Notes: generated by a model from the sequence alone, not told the origin. 64,000 nucleotides of DNA from Agromyces bauzanensis (GCF_014645655.1 NZ_BMMD01000006.1:24376-88375); one strand, 5' to 3'; positions 53,200 through 63,234 are shown, numbered from the stretch's first letter. Translations and numbers: made by a program.

Positions 53200-53901
53200 T
53201 CAGCGCACCGGCCAGGCGCCGGAGGTCGTGAACTCGGGCTCCCCGTTCGCGCGACGCCACGCCTGGTAGCTCTCGGCCTGCTCGCGGCACCAGTCGACCT
53301 GGCGCGCGTGGAGCTCGGCCACGGCGATCGCCGCGAGCTCGGGGTGGGCGCGGGCGATCGCCTGCGCCACCCGCCCTGCGGCGACGGCATCGGCGCCGGC
53401 GTCATGCGCGTTCGGGAGGGCGACCCCGTAGTGCGCGGCCGTGGCGGTCAGCGTGCGCTTGCCGCGGCGGTATCGGTCGACGGCCTTGTCGATCACGAGC
53501 GGGTCGATGACCGGCGCGGGGCCGGGCAGGGAAGCGTGGCCGTAGCGCTCCGCCTCACGCGCCAGCACGGTGAGGTCGTAGGCGGCGTTGTACGCGACGA
53601 TCGGCAGGCTCCTCTTCGCGGCATCCGTCAGCGCCTCGATGATCTCGGCGACCGCGGCGGCCGCGACCTGACCCTCCAGCCGTGCACGCTCGGTGCTCAC
53701 GCCGTGGATGAGCGACGCCGCAGTGGGGATCTCGACGCCCGGATCGACGAGCCACTCGCGACGCTCGAGCACCTCGCCGCTCATGCCGATGACGCCGACG
53801 TGCGCCGTCACGATACGACAGGTGTCGACGTCGATGCCGGTGGTCTCGAGATCGAAGACGGCCAGGGTGTTCGCCCAGTGGGCGTTCGACGCGAGATCCA
53901 T
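53200..53901 (-). CDS. DnaQ-family 3'-5' exonuclease
   Basis: This 233-residue protein has the three Exo motifs: DLETTG at 17-22 (with D and E), YNAAYDLTVL for Exo II, and HDAGADAVAAGRVA for Exo III. It resembles polymerase III epsilon or the Orn/ExoX group and has no polymerase fused. It is convergent with L31 and divergent from the hydrolase gene. Confidence 0.9.
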   Translation of the reverse strand: MDLASNAHWANTLAVFDLETTGIDVDTCRIVTAHVGVIGMSGEVLERREWLVDPGVEIPTAASLIHGVSTERARLEGQVAAAAVAEIIEALTDAAKRSLPIVAYNAAYDLTVLAREAERYGHASLPGPAPVIDPLVIDKAVDRYRRGKRTLTATAAHYGVALPNAHDAGADAVAAGRVAQAIARAHPELAAIAVAELHARQVDWCREQAESYQAWRRANGEPEFTTSGAWPVR

Positions 53902-54002
53902 GGTCGAAGGCTAGAGGCGGCCACCGTCAGGGGCCGTGAGCGCGCCCGTGTGGCGCGGCATCCCGTCGCCGGAGGGACGCAGGCGCTCAGGCGCCGCGCC
54001 AT

Positions 54003-54008
54003 AGAATG
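54003..54008 (+). promoter_or_regulatory. -10 box TAGAAT of a leaderless promoter
   Basis: TAGAAT ends six bases before ATG 54015, which decides that start over ATG 54006. Confidence 0.55.
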
Positions 54009-54014
54009 GCCGGG

Positions 54015-54908
54015 ATGATCGCCTCCCCGTACGCCGAGCAGCTCGCTCGCATCCCCGTGCGCAGGCACCGTGTCGACGTCGCCGGCACCGAGACCGCGTG
54101 GTGGGAGTACGGACCGGCGGATGCCCCGGTGCTCGTGCTCGTGCACGGCTTCCGCGGTGACCACCACGGCCTCGAGCCGGTCGTCGCCCAGCTGCCCGGG
54201 TTCCGCATCGTCTCGCCCGACCTGCCGGGCTTCGGCGAATCGGCGACGTTCGCCGGCCGCCCGCACGACATCGAGGCGTACGCCGACTGGCTCGCGGCGT
54301 TCATCGACGTCGTCGGCATCACCGGCCCCTACGTGCTGCTCGGCCACTCGTTCGGCTCCATCGTGGCGGCCGCCGCCGTCGCGCGTGGCCTCGCTCCCGA
54401 GCGCCTCGTGCTCGTGAATCCCATCGGCGCACCCGCCCTCGAGGGCCCGCGCGCGGTGATGACGCGGCTCGCCGTGCTGTACTACCGCACCGCGGCCGCG
54501 CTCCCCGAACGGGCCGGATTCGCACTGCTGCGGAACGGCGCGATCGTGCGGGTCATGAGCGTCACGATGGCGAAGACCCGGTCGAAGACGCTCCGCCGCT
54601 GGATCCACGACCAGCACGATCGCTACTTCTCGGCGTTCGGCGACCGCGACGCGGTGCTCGAGGCGTTCCGCGCGTCGGTGAGCCACGACGTCAGCGAGTT
54701 CGCCCGCGACATCCGCGTTCCCACCCTGCTCGTGGCCGCCGAGCGCGACGACGTCACGCCCATCGAGGCGCAGCGCCGCCTCGTCACGCTGTTCGCCGAT
54801 GCGAAGCTCGAGGTCATCCCCGAGGTCGGGCACCTGATCCACTACGAGACGCCCGGCGACGCGGCCGCGCGCATCCTGCGGTTCCTGCGCTCTGGAGCGC
54901 GGGCGTGA
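54015..54908 (+). CDS. alpha/beta hydrolase
   Basis: This 297-residue protein has the oxyanion loop VLVHGFRGDHHGLEPVVAQL, nucleophile elbow GHSFGS with Ser at about 112, acid at ERDDVTPIEAQ and histidine in VGHLIHYETPG. The substrate is unknown. GTG overlap couples it to the glycosyltransferase gene. Confidence 0.85.
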   Translation: MIASPYAEQLARIPVRRHRVDVAGTETAWWEYGPADAPVLVLVHGFRGDHHGLEPVVAQLPGFRIVSPDLPGFGESATFAGRPHDIEAYADWLAAFIDVVGITGPYVLLGHSFGSIVAAAAVARGLAPERLVLVNPIGAPALEGPRAVMTRLAVLYYRTAAALPERAGFALLRNGAIVRVMSVTMAKTRSKTLRRWIHDQHDRYFSAFGDRDAVLEAFRASVSHDVSEFARDIRVPTLLVAAERDDVTPIEAQRRLVTLFADAKLEVIPEVGHLIHYETPGDAAARILRFLRSGARA

Positions 54909-56014
54909 GGCTCGTCGTCGACTGCCGCTACGTCCGCGTCGGGCAGCACGACGGCATCAGCCGGTTCACCGCGGGCATCGTCACGGAGCTCGGCTCGCGG
55001 CATCCGCTGACCATGCTCATCAGCGACCACCGCCAGCTCGAGAAGCTGCCGCCGCTGCCGTGGCAGCTCGTGAGCTCGCCCACGAGCATCCGCGAGCCGC
55101 TCGTCGCGTTGCAGGTGCGCAAGCTCCGCCCCGATCTCGTGTTCACGCCCATGCAGACCATGGGCTCGTGGGGTCGCGACTACAAGCTGCTGCTGACCCT
55201 GCACGACCTCATCTACTACGAGAATCGCACGCCGCCGCACGACCTCCCCGCACCCGTGCGCCTGCTCTGGCGCCTGTACCACCTCGCCTGGTGGCCGCAG
55301 CGGATGCTCCTGAACCGGGCCGATGCGGTCGTCACCGTCTCCGAGACCACCGCCGGCCTCATCCGCGAGCACCACCTCACCGACCGGCCCGTCACCGTGG
55401 TGCCGAACGCGGCCGACGACCTGGGCGCACCGGCGCTGCCGCGCGTGCGACCCGAGGGCAAGCGGCTCGTGTACATGGGCTCATACATGCCGTACAAGAA
55501 CGTCGACACGCTCGTGCGGGCCGTCGCCGCCCTGCCCGACCACGAGCTGCACCTCGCCAGCCGCATCAGCCCAGACGAGCGCACCCGGCTCACGCGGCTC
55601 GCCCCGCAGGCACGGCTCGTCTTCCACGACGGGGTGACGGATGCCGCGTACGCCGAGCTGCTCGCCGGCGCGACCGCCCTCGTGCACGCGTCCCGTGCCG
55701 AGGGGTTCGGCATCCCGCTCGTGGAAGCCATGCGGTTCGGCACGCCCGTGGTGGTCAGCGACATTCCGATCTTCCGCGAGATCGGCGGCGACGCAGCGCT
55801 GTACTTCGACCCGGCCAGCCCCGAGTCGCTCGTCGGCGCGCTGTGGGCGCTCGAGCGCGACGGGGAGTGGGAGCTGCGCTCCGCGGCATCCGTCGAGGTG
55901 GCCGCCCGCTACGACTGGGCGTCGTCGGCCGAGAAGCTGCTCGACCTCATGCGACGCTCGGTGGGGCCGGGGAGCCGACGGCGGCGGGGTCGCCGGGGCC
56001 GGGTGCGCGCCTGA
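54905..56014 (+). CDS. GT4-family glycosyltransferase
   Basis: This 369-residue protein has VVDCRYVRVGQHDGISRFTA at the start and the GT4 C-terminal pattern EGFGIPLVEAMRFGTPVVVS, with the NDP-binding helix. The target may be a cell-wall or polysaccharide acceptor. GTG 54905 lies inside the hydrolase stop (GTGA). The arginine-rich tail is odd. Confidence 0.88.
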   Translation: MRLVVDCRYVRVGQHDGISRFTAGIVTELGSRHPLTMLISDHRQLEKLPPLPWQLVSSPTSIREPLVALQVRKLRPDLVFTPMQTMGSWGRDYKLLLTLHDLIYYENRTPPHDLPAPVRLLWRLYHLAWWPQRMLLNRADAVVTVSETTAGLIREHHLTDRPVTVVPNAADDLGAPALPRVRPEGKRLVYMGSYMPYKNVDTLVRAVAALPDHELHLASRISPDERTRLTRLAPQARLVFHDGVTDAAYAELLAGATALVHASRAEGFGIPLVEAMRFGTPVVVSDIPIFREIGGDAALYFDPASPESLVGALWALERDGEWELRSAASVEVAARYDWASSAEKLLDLMRRSVGPGSRRRRGRRGRVRA

Positions 56015-56053
56015 CCGCGGCCAAGGCCTGGAGCGACCCGGCACGCACTCGGC

Positions 56054-56899
56054 TCAGCGCAGCAGGGCGTCGGCCATGGCGGTGAGCGTCTCGCTGGCGC
56101 CGCCGTCGATCTTGACGGTCGCCCGGCTGTCGCCCTTGGTCACGCCGCGGTTGACCACGATGATCGGCATGCGGCGCCGGCGGGCGAACTCGATGAGGCG
56201 GATGCCCGAGTTGACGACGAGCGAGGAGCCGGCTACGAGCAGCGTGTCGGAGCCTCGCACGAGGGAGGAGGCCGCGTGGAACGTGTCGGTCGGCACGAAC
56301 TCGCCGAAGAACACGACATCGGGCTTCAGCACGCCGCCGCACACCGTGCACGCGGGGATCGCCATCGACCCGACGTCGTCCACCTCGACGTCGCCGTCGG
56401 GCGCCGGACGGATCGCGGTGTCGAGGTCGACGAGCGGGTTGAGACTGGCGAGCCGGTCGGCGATCGCCTGCCGGGCGTAGTGCTGGCCGCAGGTGAGGCA
56501 GCGCACGCGGTCCATGCCGCCGTGCAGCTCGACGACGTGGCGGCTGCCCGCGCGACGGTGCAGGCCGTCGACGTTCTGCGTGACCACGCCCGGCACGACC
56601 CCGTGCAGCTCGAGCTCGGCGAGCGCGCGATGCCCCGAGTTGGGTTCGGCGGCGGCGAAGTTCCGCCAGCCGAGGTGGCTGCCCGCCCAGTAGCGCTTGC
56701 GCGCCGTCTCGGAGGCGAGGAAGGTCTGGAAGGTCATGGGCGTGCGCACGGGCGCGCCTTCGCCGCGGTAGTCGGGGATGCCGGAGTCGGTCGAGACGCC
56801 GGCGCCCGTGAGCACGGCGACGTGCGCGCCGCGCATGAGCGAGACCGCCTCGTCAAGCAGTTCGTCGGTCAGCGGCGGAGCTTCCAGGCCAGTTGCCAC
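56054..56899 (-). CDS. Sir2-family NAD-dependent protein deacylase
   Basis: This 281-residue protein has GAGVSTDSGIPDYRG at 32-46, TQNVDGLH, VELHGG with the catalytic His, and two CxxC zinc pairs (CLTCGQHYARQ and CTVCGGVL). GTG 56899 follows GGGAGATCCAC. It is divergent from the SpoU gene. It removes acyl groups from lysine using NAD. Confidence 0.92.
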   Translation of the reverse strand: MATGLEAPPLTDELLDEAVSLMRGAHVAVLTGAGVSTDSGIPDYRGEGAPVRTPMTFQTFLASETARKRYWAGSHLGWRNFAAAEPNSGHRALAELELHGVVPGVVTQNVDGLHRRAGSRHVVELHGGMDRVRCLTCGQHYARQAIADRLASLNPLVDLDTAIRPAPDGDVEVDDVGSMAIPACTVCGGVLKPDVVFFGEFVPTDTFHAASSLVRGSDTLLVAGSSLVVNSGIRLIEFARRRRMPIIVVNRGVTKGDSRATVKIDGGASETLTAMADALLR

Positions 56900-56990
56900 G
56901 TGGATCTCCCTTCGGCTGTGTCCCTCAGTGTAAACGCGTCGGTTTTCCGGTTTGTTTCGTGCTACTGGCAGGCTGGTGTGGAGGAGACCC

Positions 56991-57812
56991 ATGCACATCG
57001 AACGAGTCCGCGACGCGGCATCCGACGAGGTGGCCGATTACGCCCGGCTCACCGACGTCTCGCTCCGCAGCGCGCACGAGCCCGCGGCAGGCCTGTACAT
57101 CGCCGAATCCGCGAAGGTCATCCGCCGGGCGATCCGCGCGGGCCACCGGCCGCGGTCGGTGCTCATGGAGGAGAAGTGGCTGGACGGGCTGGAGCCCGAC
57201 CTCGCGCCGTTCGACGTACCCGTGCATCTCGCCGACCCCGACCAGCTCGAAGCGATCACGGGCTACCGCGTGCACCGGGGCGCTCTCGCGGCCTTCGAGC
57301 GGCCCGTGCTGCCTGATCCGGTCGAGCTCCTCAGGGGTGCGCGACGGGTCGTGGTGCTCGAGGACATCGTCGACCACACCAACGTCGGCGCGATCTTCCG
57401 AAGCGTCGCCGCGCTCGGCGCCGATGCCGTGCTCGTCAGTCCGCGCTGCGCCGATCCGCTCTACCGTCGCAGCGTTCGGGTGAGCATGGGCACCGTGTTC
57501 CAGGTTCCGTGGACCCGCCTGCCCGAGTGGCCCGAGGCGGAATGGATGCTCCACGCCCACGGCTTCTCAGTCGCCGCGCTCGCCCTCGCCGACGACGCGG
57601 TGTCGTTGCGGGACCTCGCGGCGAACCCGCCCGAGCGGCTCGCCCTCGTGTTCGGCGCCGAGGGCGATGGCCTCAGCCGCCGCGTGCTCGAAGTCGCCGA
57701 CCGGGTGGTCACGATCCCGATGGCGCACGGCGTCGACTCGCTGAACGTCGCGGCCGCCGCCGCCGTGGTGCTGTACGCCCTCGCCGTCGACCGGGAGGCC
57801 GCACATGCCTGA
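56991..57812 (+). CDS. SpoU-family 2'-O-ribose RNA methyltransferase
   Basis: This 273-residue SPOUT enzyme has the N-terminal L30e-like domain and three knot motifs: LEDIVDHTNVGAIFRSVAAL, LALVFGAEGDGLS and IPMAHGVDSLNVAAAAAVVL. GTP/ACP-like targets include 23S rRNA or tRNA; which is not decided here. ATG 56991 has GGAGGAG upstream. It overlaps the carboxypeptidase start by eight bases. Confidence 0.92.
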   Translation: MHIERVRDAASDEVADYARLTDVSLRSAHEPAAGLYIAESAKVIRRAIRAGHRPRSVLMEEKWLDGLEPDLAPFDVPVHLADPDQLEAITGYRVHRGALAAFERPVLPDPVELLRGARRVVVLEDIVDHTNVGAIFRSVAALGADAVLVSPRCADPLYRRSVRVSMGTVFQVPWTRLPEWPEAEWMLHAHGFSVAALALADDAVSLRDLAANPPERLALVFGAEGDGLSRRVLEVADRVVTIPMAHGVDSLNVAAAAAVVLYALAVDREAAHA

Positions 57813-59085
57813 CCGGGACCCGCGCATCGATCGCGCCAAGGTCTACCGCCGCCGCCGGATCGTCGTGTTCGGCGCGCTCGCGCTGGTGCTCGCGCTCATC
57901 GCGACGGGCGCGGTCTACACCGCCGACGCGCTCGGGGCGCCCATCCCGGCGGCGACGCCGGCCGTCACCGACCCCGAGCCCGTTGCCGCTGCACCGCAGC
58001 AGCTGAGACTCCCGGGGTTCGGCAGCTACGCGGTCGGCGCGGTCGGGTTCGACGGGCTCCTCGCCGCCGGTGAGGAGGCGGCGTCCGTGCCCATCGCGAG
58101 CATCACGAAGGTCGTCACGGCGCTCGTGCTCCTCGAGGCCCACCCGATCGCGCCCGGCGAGGGCGGACCTGAGATCGCCTACACCGACGCCGACGTCGAC
58201 ATCTACTGGGACATGGTCGCCCAGAACGGCTCGGTCGCACCCGTCCTGCCCGGCGCGACGCTGACGCTGCGCGAGAGCCTCGAGGCGATGCTGCTGCCGT
58301 CGGGCAACAACTACGCGATCTCGCTCGCGAACTGGGGGTTCGGCTCGGTCGACACGCTCGTCGAGCGCGCCAACGCGTGGCTCGTCGAGCACGGACTCGC
58401 GAGCACGCGCCTCGTCGACACGAGCGGCCTCTCGCTCGACAACGTGTCGACGGCCGCAGACCTCGTGCGGCTCGGCGAGATCGCCCTCACGAACCCCGTG
58501 CTGGCCGAGATCGTGGCGACGCCCGCGGTCGACATCCCCGAGCTGGGGGCGCTGAAGAACTCGAACAGGCTCCTCGGCACGCACGGCGTCGACGGCATCA
58601 AGACCGGCACGACCGATGACGCCGCCAACCTGCTCTTCTCGGCCGACGTGCCGGTCGGCTCCACCTCGGTGACGATCGTGGGCGTGCTTCTCGGCGGTGA
58701 GACGCATGCCGTGCTGAACGACGCGATCGCGGCACTCCTTGACTCGATCGCCCCGGGATTCCACGAGGTCGCGCCGCTCGAGGCGAACCAGACGCTCGCC
58801 GAATACGCGACGCCGTGGGGCGACACGGCCCGTGCGCGCACGACGGCCGCGGCATCCGTCGTCGTCTGGAACGACACGCCGGTCGACGTGGAGGTGCACG
58901 CCGAACCCGTGACGCTCGCCGCGCGCGGCGCCGAGGTCGGCACGGCCATCGTGCGCGCCGGCGCCCGGGAGATCACCGTGCCGCTCGTGCTCGACGCGGC
59001 TCTCGCCGACCCCGGCACGTGGTGGCGGCTCACCAACCCCGGTGCGCTCGACGCGGCGCGCGAGGCTCAGTCAGGCAGTGAGTAG
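57805..59085 (+). CDS. D-alanyl-D-alanine carboxypeptidase (serine type)
   Basis: This 426-residue protein has an N-terminal membrane anchor (IVVFGALALVLALIATGAVY) and the penicillin-binding-protein motifs S99-ITK (PIASITKVV), SGN (LPSGNNYAIS) and KTG (IKTGTTDDA). It trims peptidoglycan stem peptides. Its 3' end overlaps the convergent SGNH gene by 19 bases. Confidence 0.92.
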   Translation: MPDRDPRIDRAKVYRRRRIVVFGALALVLALIATGAVYTADALGAPIPAATPAVTDPEPVAAAPQQLRLPGFGSYAVGAVGFDGLLAAGEEAASVPIASITKVVTALVLLEAHPIAPGEGGPEIAYTDADVDIYWDMVAQNGSVAPVLPGATLTLRESLEAMLLPSGNNYAISLANWGFGSVDTLVERANAWLVEHGLASTRLVDTSGLSLDNVSTAADLVRLGEIALTNPVLAEIVATPAVDIPELGALKNSNRLLGTHGVDGIKTGTTDDAANLLFSADVPVGSTSVTIVGVLLGGETHAVLNDAIAALLDSIAPGFHEVAPLEANQTLAEYATPWGDTARARTTAAASVVVWNDTPVDVEVHAEPVTLAARGAEVGTAIVRAGAREITVPLVLDAALADPGTWWRLTNPGALDAAREAQSGSE

Positions 59086-59852
59086 GGCCCGGCCTCTGGG
59101 CGCTTGGCCGAGACGAAGTCGCCCGACGACTGGTGGCGGATGCGGCGCAGCACCCACGGCACGAGGTACTCGCGCGCCCACGAGAGGTCTTCGACGCGGG
59201 CCTGCCGCCACGTGCTCGTCGGCAGCGGCTCGGGCTTCATGGGCTCGAGGTCGTTCTCGACGTTGAGCGCCGCGAGCACCATGCGGGCGACCGTGTGGTG
59301 TCCCAGCGGGTTGAGGTGCAGCCGGTCGGGCGCCCACATTCGCTGGTCCTGGATCTCGGTGAGGGCCCACTGGTCGGCCACGATGCAGTCGTGCTTCTGG
59401 GCGATGGCGCGCAGGTTCTCGTTGTAGATCGCGACCTTGCCGCGGATTCCGCGGAAGACGGGGGAGAAGCCCACGTCGACGCCCGTGAACAGCACGATCG
59501 TCGCCCGGTCACGCGAGAGCCGCTCGATGGCGTGATCGAAGCGCGCGGCGATCTCGTCGGGGTCGGTGCGCGGCCGGATGACGTCGTTGCCGCCGGCTGA
59601 GATCGTGATGAGGTCGGGATGCAGCTCGAGGGCGGGCTCGACCTGCTCGTCGATGATCTGCCTGATCAGCCGACCGCGGATGGCGAGGTTCGCGTAGGCG
59701 AAGTCCTCGGTGCCGCGGGAGAGCACTTCGGCGACGCGGTCGGCCCATCCGCGGTGACCGCCCGGCACGCCGGGCTCGGGGTCGCCGATGCCCTCGGTGA
59801 ACGAGTCGCCGATGGCGACATAGCGCGACCAGGGATGCTGCTGCGTGACCAT
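59067..59852 (-). CDS. SGNH/GDSL hydrolase
   Basis: This 261-residue protein has AIGDSFTEGIGDP with the nucleophile Ser17, ISAGGNDVIRP with the block-III Asn, and DRLHLNPLGHH with the Asp-His pair. ATG 59852 gives an intact enzyme. It converges with the carboxypeptidase gene and is divergent from the helicase gene. Confidence 0.92.
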   Translation of the reverse strand: MVTQQHPWSRYVAIGDSFTEGIGDPEPGVPGGHRGWADRVAEVLSRGTEDFAYANLAIRGRLIRQIIDEQVEPALELHPDLITISAGGNDVIRPRTDPDEIAARFDHAIERLSRDRATIVLFTGVDVGFSPVFRGIRGKVAIYNENLRAIAQKHDCIVADQWALTEIQDQRMWAPDRLHLNPLGHHTVARMVLAALNVENDLEPMKPEPLPTSTWRQARVEDLSWAREYLVPWVLRRIRHQSSGDFVSAKRPEAGPYSLPD

Positions 59853-59929
59853 GCGTCCATTGTGCCGCTTCCGCAGCTGCGCCGCCGGTCCCGGCCGCGC
59901 AGCGGTTCGAGGATGTCGGAGCCCTCCGC

Positions 59930-59935
59930 TACGCT
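59930..59935 (+). promoter_or_regulatory. -10 box TACGCT of a leaderless promoter
   Basis: TACGCT ends eight bases before GTG 59944. Confidence 0.5.
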
Positions 59936-59943
59936 CGGATCCA

Positions 59944-61743
59944 GTGAACAATGCGACCCCCTCCGGCCACCTGCCGGGCACATCGGCCGCCGAACACCTT
60001 CCGCCCTCGTTCCCAGCGCGCGCGCCCAGGGGAACGGCGAGCAAGCTCCGTGCGTGGCAGGCCGAAGCCCTCGAACAGTACCTCGCCGAGATGCCCCGCG
60101 ACTTCCTCGCGGCCGCCACGCCGGGCGCCGGCAAGACGACCTTCGCGCTGCGGCTGGCCGCCGAGCTCCGGGCGCGGCGGGTCATCGACCGCATCACGGT
60201 GGTCGCACCCACCGACCACCTGAAGCGGCAGTGGGCGGATGCCGCGGCACGCGCGGGCATCCGGCTCGATCCCGGGTTCCGCAACGCGCACGGGCAGAGC
60301 GCGCGGCACTTCCACGGCGTCGCGGTGACATACGCCCAGGTCGCCATGCGGCCGACGTTGCACCGGGAGCTCACGCTCTCGGGGCGCACTCTCGTGATCC
60401 TCGACGAGGTGCACCACGGTGGCGACACGCTGTCGTGGGGCGATGCGATCCGCGAGGCGTTCGAACCGGCGACCAAGCGGCTCTCGCTCACGGGCACGCC
60501 GTTCCGCTCCGACACGGCGCCGATCCCGTTCGTGCGCTACGAACCCGACGCGCACGGCGTGCGGCTCTCGAAGACCGACTACGACTACGGCTACGGCCGG
60601 GCGCTGGCCGACGGCGTCGTGCGTCCGGTGCTGTTCATGGTCTACGCCGGCCACATGCGCTGGCGCACGAAGGCCGGCGACGAGATGGAGGCGAAGCTCG
60701 GCGAGGACAACACGAAGGACATCACCTCGTCGGCGTGGCGCACCGCGCTCGAGCCCACCGGGGAGTGGATCCCCGCCGTGCTCGCCTCCGCCGACCGTCG
60801 TCTCACCGAGGTGCGGCACGGCATCCCCGACGCGGGCGGCCTGGTCATCGCGACCGATCAGTCGATGGCGCGCGCCTACGCTCAGATCCTCGAGAGGATC
60901 TGCGGGGAGTCCGTGACCGTCGTGCTCTCCGACGAGAAGGAGGCGAGCACGCGCATCGAGGAGTTCTCGAACAACACGCGTCGGTGGATGGTCGCAGTGC
61001 GCATGGTCTCCGAGGGTGTCGACGTGCCGCGCCTCGCCGTGGGCGTGTACGCCACCAGCGCGTCGACACCGCTGTTCTTCGCGCAGGCGATCGGCCGGTT
61101 CGTGCGGGCGCGGCGTCGCGGCGAGACCGCGTCGGTGTTCCTGCCCAACGTGGCGACCCTCATGAACCTCGCCGCCCAGCTCGAGCTGGAGCGCGACCAC
61201 GCCCTCGACCGTCGCGGCGGCGACTCCGACGACGGGCTCGACGACAGCCTCCTCGAGTCCGCCAATCGCGAGGAGCGCGCGTCCGAGGAGGCCGGCCTCG
61301 GCACGTGGGAGGCCATCGGGTCGGATGCCTCGTTCGATCGCGTGCTCTACGACGGCACCGAGTTCGGCACGCTCGCCGAGCCCGGCACCGACGAGGAGTA
61401 CGACTTCATCGGCATCCCCGGCATCCTCGAACCCGAGCAGGTCTCCGAGCTCCTCCGACACCGCCAGGCCCGGCAGGCGCGCCGCGCGGGGGAGCGGCGC
61501 AAGCACGTGCTCGAGCACGAGGATGAGCGACCCGAGCCGGTCGCCCTCTACCGCACCCTCAAGGAGCAGCGTTCGCTGCTCAACAGCCTCGTCGGGCTCT
61601 GGGCTCGCCAGACCGGCGCGCCGCACTCGCAGGTGCACGCCGAGCTCCGCCGCATCTGCGGCGGGCCGCCGGTCGCCCAGGCGACGGTCACGCAGCTGCA
61701 GGCGCGGATCGAGTTCCTGCGCAAGCGGCTCGGGAGTCGCTGA
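59944..61743 (+). CDS. DEAD/DEAH-box helicase
   Basis: This 599-residue protein has Walker A ATPGAGKTT at 58-66, DEVHHGG at about 154, SLTGTPFRSD, and late motifs FAQAIGRFVRARRRG. It is the SF2 type seen in many actinobacterial chromosomes and is not part of a defence pair here. It starts at a leaderless GTG. Confidence 0.88.
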   Translation: MNNATPSGHLPGTSAAEHLPPSFPARAPRGTASKLRAWQAEALEQYLAEMPRDFLAAATPGAGKTTFALRLAAELRARRVIDRITVVAPTDHLKRQWADAAARAGIRLDPGFRNAHGQSARHFHGVAVTYAQVAMRPTLHRELTLSGRTLVILDEVHHGGDTLSWGDAIREAFEPATKRLSLTGTPFRSDTAPIPFVRYEPDAHGVRLSKTDYDYGYGRALADGVVRPVLFMVYAGHMRWRTKAGDEMEAKLGEDNTKDITSSAWRTALEPTGEWIPAVLASADRRLTEVRHGIPDAGGLVIATDQSMARAYAQILERICGESVTVVLSDEKEASTRIEEFSNNTRRWMVAVRMVSEGVDVPRLAVGVYATSASTPLFFAQAIGRFVRARRRGETASVFLPNVATLMNLAAQLELERDHALDRRGGDSDDGLDDSLLESANREERASEEAGLGTWEAIGSDASFDRVLYDGTEFGTLAEPGTDEEYDFIGIPGILEPEQVSELLRHRQARQARRAGERRKHVLEHEDERPEPVALYRTLKEQRSLLNSLVGLWARQTGAPHSQVHAELRRICGGPPVAQATVTQLQARIEFLRKRLGSR

Positions 61744-61809
61744 AGATACGAGCATCGGATGCCGCGACGACGGCCCCGGCGACATCCGCTCGTGTGCGAG
61801 CATGGCCGC

Positions 61810-63234
61810 ATGGACCGCCGCACCCGCGTGCTCGTCGTCGCCATCGTGGTCTCGTTCATCGCCTTCCTCGATGGCGCGGTCATCAACGTGGCGCTGCCGG
61901 CCCTCGCGGCCGAGTTCGGCGGCGGGTTGGCGCTGCAGCAGTGGGCGGTGGACGCGTACCTGCTCACGCTCGGGTCCCTGATCCTTCTCGCCGGGTCGCT
62001 CTCGGACTCGTTCGGGCGGCTGCGCGTCATCCGCTTCGGGTTGTACGGCTTCGCCGCGACGTCGATGCTCTGCGCGCTCGCGCCCGACGGTGTGTTGTTC
62101 GTGCTCGCCCGCGCCCTGCAGGGTGCGGCTGGGGCGCTGCTCGTGCCGAGCTCGCTGGCCCTCATCATCTCCACGTTCCCGCACGCCGAGCAGGGCCGCG
62201 CGATCGGACGGTGGACGGCGTGGACGACCGCCGCCTTCCTCGTGGGGCCGCTGTTCGGCGGCGTGCTCGTCGACCTCGTGTCGTGGCGGCTCGTGTTCTG
62301 GATCAACTTGCTGCCGATCGCGGTCGTGTTGATCGTCATGCGTGCGCTCGGCCGTGACGAGCCGAACCCGTATCGGGAGCGCATCGACTGGACAGGTGCC
62401 GCGCTCGGCGTGGCGGGCCTCGGTGGTACGGTCTTCGCGCTCATCGAGTGCGGCCGATTCGGGTGGGGCTCGCCGGTCGTGCTCGTGCCCCTCATTGCGG
62501 GAATCGCTGCGCTCGTCGCGTTCGTGTGGTGGGAGCACCGCGCACCGCAGCCGATGCTGCCGCTGAGCCTCTTCGGCGCCCGCAACTTCGCGGCGGGCAA
62601 CCTCGCGACGTTCTTCATCTACGCGTCATTCGCGCTCGGCCCGTTCGTGATGACCATCTTCCTGCAGGAGACCGGGGGATTCTCGGCAACGCTCGCCGGA
62701 CTCGCGACGTTGCCTCCGACGGTGATGCTCGTGCTGCTCGGTTCATGGTTCGGCGAGCGGTCGACGCGGTGGGGACCGCGCATCCTCATGACACTCGGAC
62801 CGATCACCGTCGCGGCAGGCTACCTGCTCACGCTCACCGTTCAACGCGAGCTGGACTACTGGCTGCAGTTCCTCCCGGGCATCCTGGTGGCCGGACTCGG
62901 CATGGCGATGACGGTGGCACCGCTCACCTCCGCGATCCTCGGAGCGGTGGATCCTGCACGTGCCGGCATCGGATCGGCCGTGAACAACGCCGTCGCTCGC
63001 ATCGCGGGACTCCTCGCGGTGGCGAGCATCGGCGCCATCGTCGGTGCGCAGCTCGACCTCGACGGGTACCATCGCGCCGCGATCGCCGTCGCCGCGTTCC
63101 TCGTCGTCGGGGGTGCGATCTCCTGGATCGGCATCCGGAACCCGCCGCTCGCGACCGGCGCAAGCAGCTCTGAGCTTCCGTCGACGGCTCCGGCGCCGCC
63201 GCATCCGGGTGGGCGGCCGTCCGCATCGGAGTGA
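61810..63234 (+). CDS. MFS drug/proton antiporter (DHA2 type)
   Basis: This 474-residue protein has about 14 hydrophobic helices, starting VLVVAIVVSFIAFLDGAVIN with the DHA2 motif LDxxxVNVALP region, and LGxxxDRxGR-like loop SLSDSFGRLRVI. It exports small molecules using the proton gradient; substrate unknown. The tail is Pro/Ser-rich. Confidence 0.9.
   Translation: MDRRTRVLVVAIVVSFIAFLDGAVINVALPALAAEFGGGLALQQWAVDAYLLTLGSLILLAGSLSDSFGRLRVIRFGLYGFAATSMLCALAPDGVLFVLARALQGAAGALLVPSSLALIISTFPHAEQGRAIGRWTAWTTAAFLVGPLFGGVLVDLVSWRLVFWINLLPIAVVLIVMRALGRDEPNPYRERIDWTGAALGVAGLGGTVFALIECGRFGWGSPVVLVPLIAGIAALVAFVWWEHRAPQPMLPLSLFGARNFAAGNLATFFIYASFALGPFVMTIFLQETGGFSATLAGLATLPPTVMLVLLGSWFGERSTRWGPRILMTLGPITVAAGYLLTLTVQRELDYWLQFLPGILVAGLGMAMTVAPLTSAILGAVDPARAGIGSAVNNAVARIAGLLAVASIGAIVGAQLDLDGYHRAAIAVAAFLVVGGAISWIGIRNPPLATGASSSELPSTAPAPPHPGGRPSASE

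Noticed and set aside
59929..62538. 869-codon minus-strand frame
   Set aside because: It spans the antisense of the helicase and MFS genes and shows no domain pattern; long empty frames are expected at this GC content.
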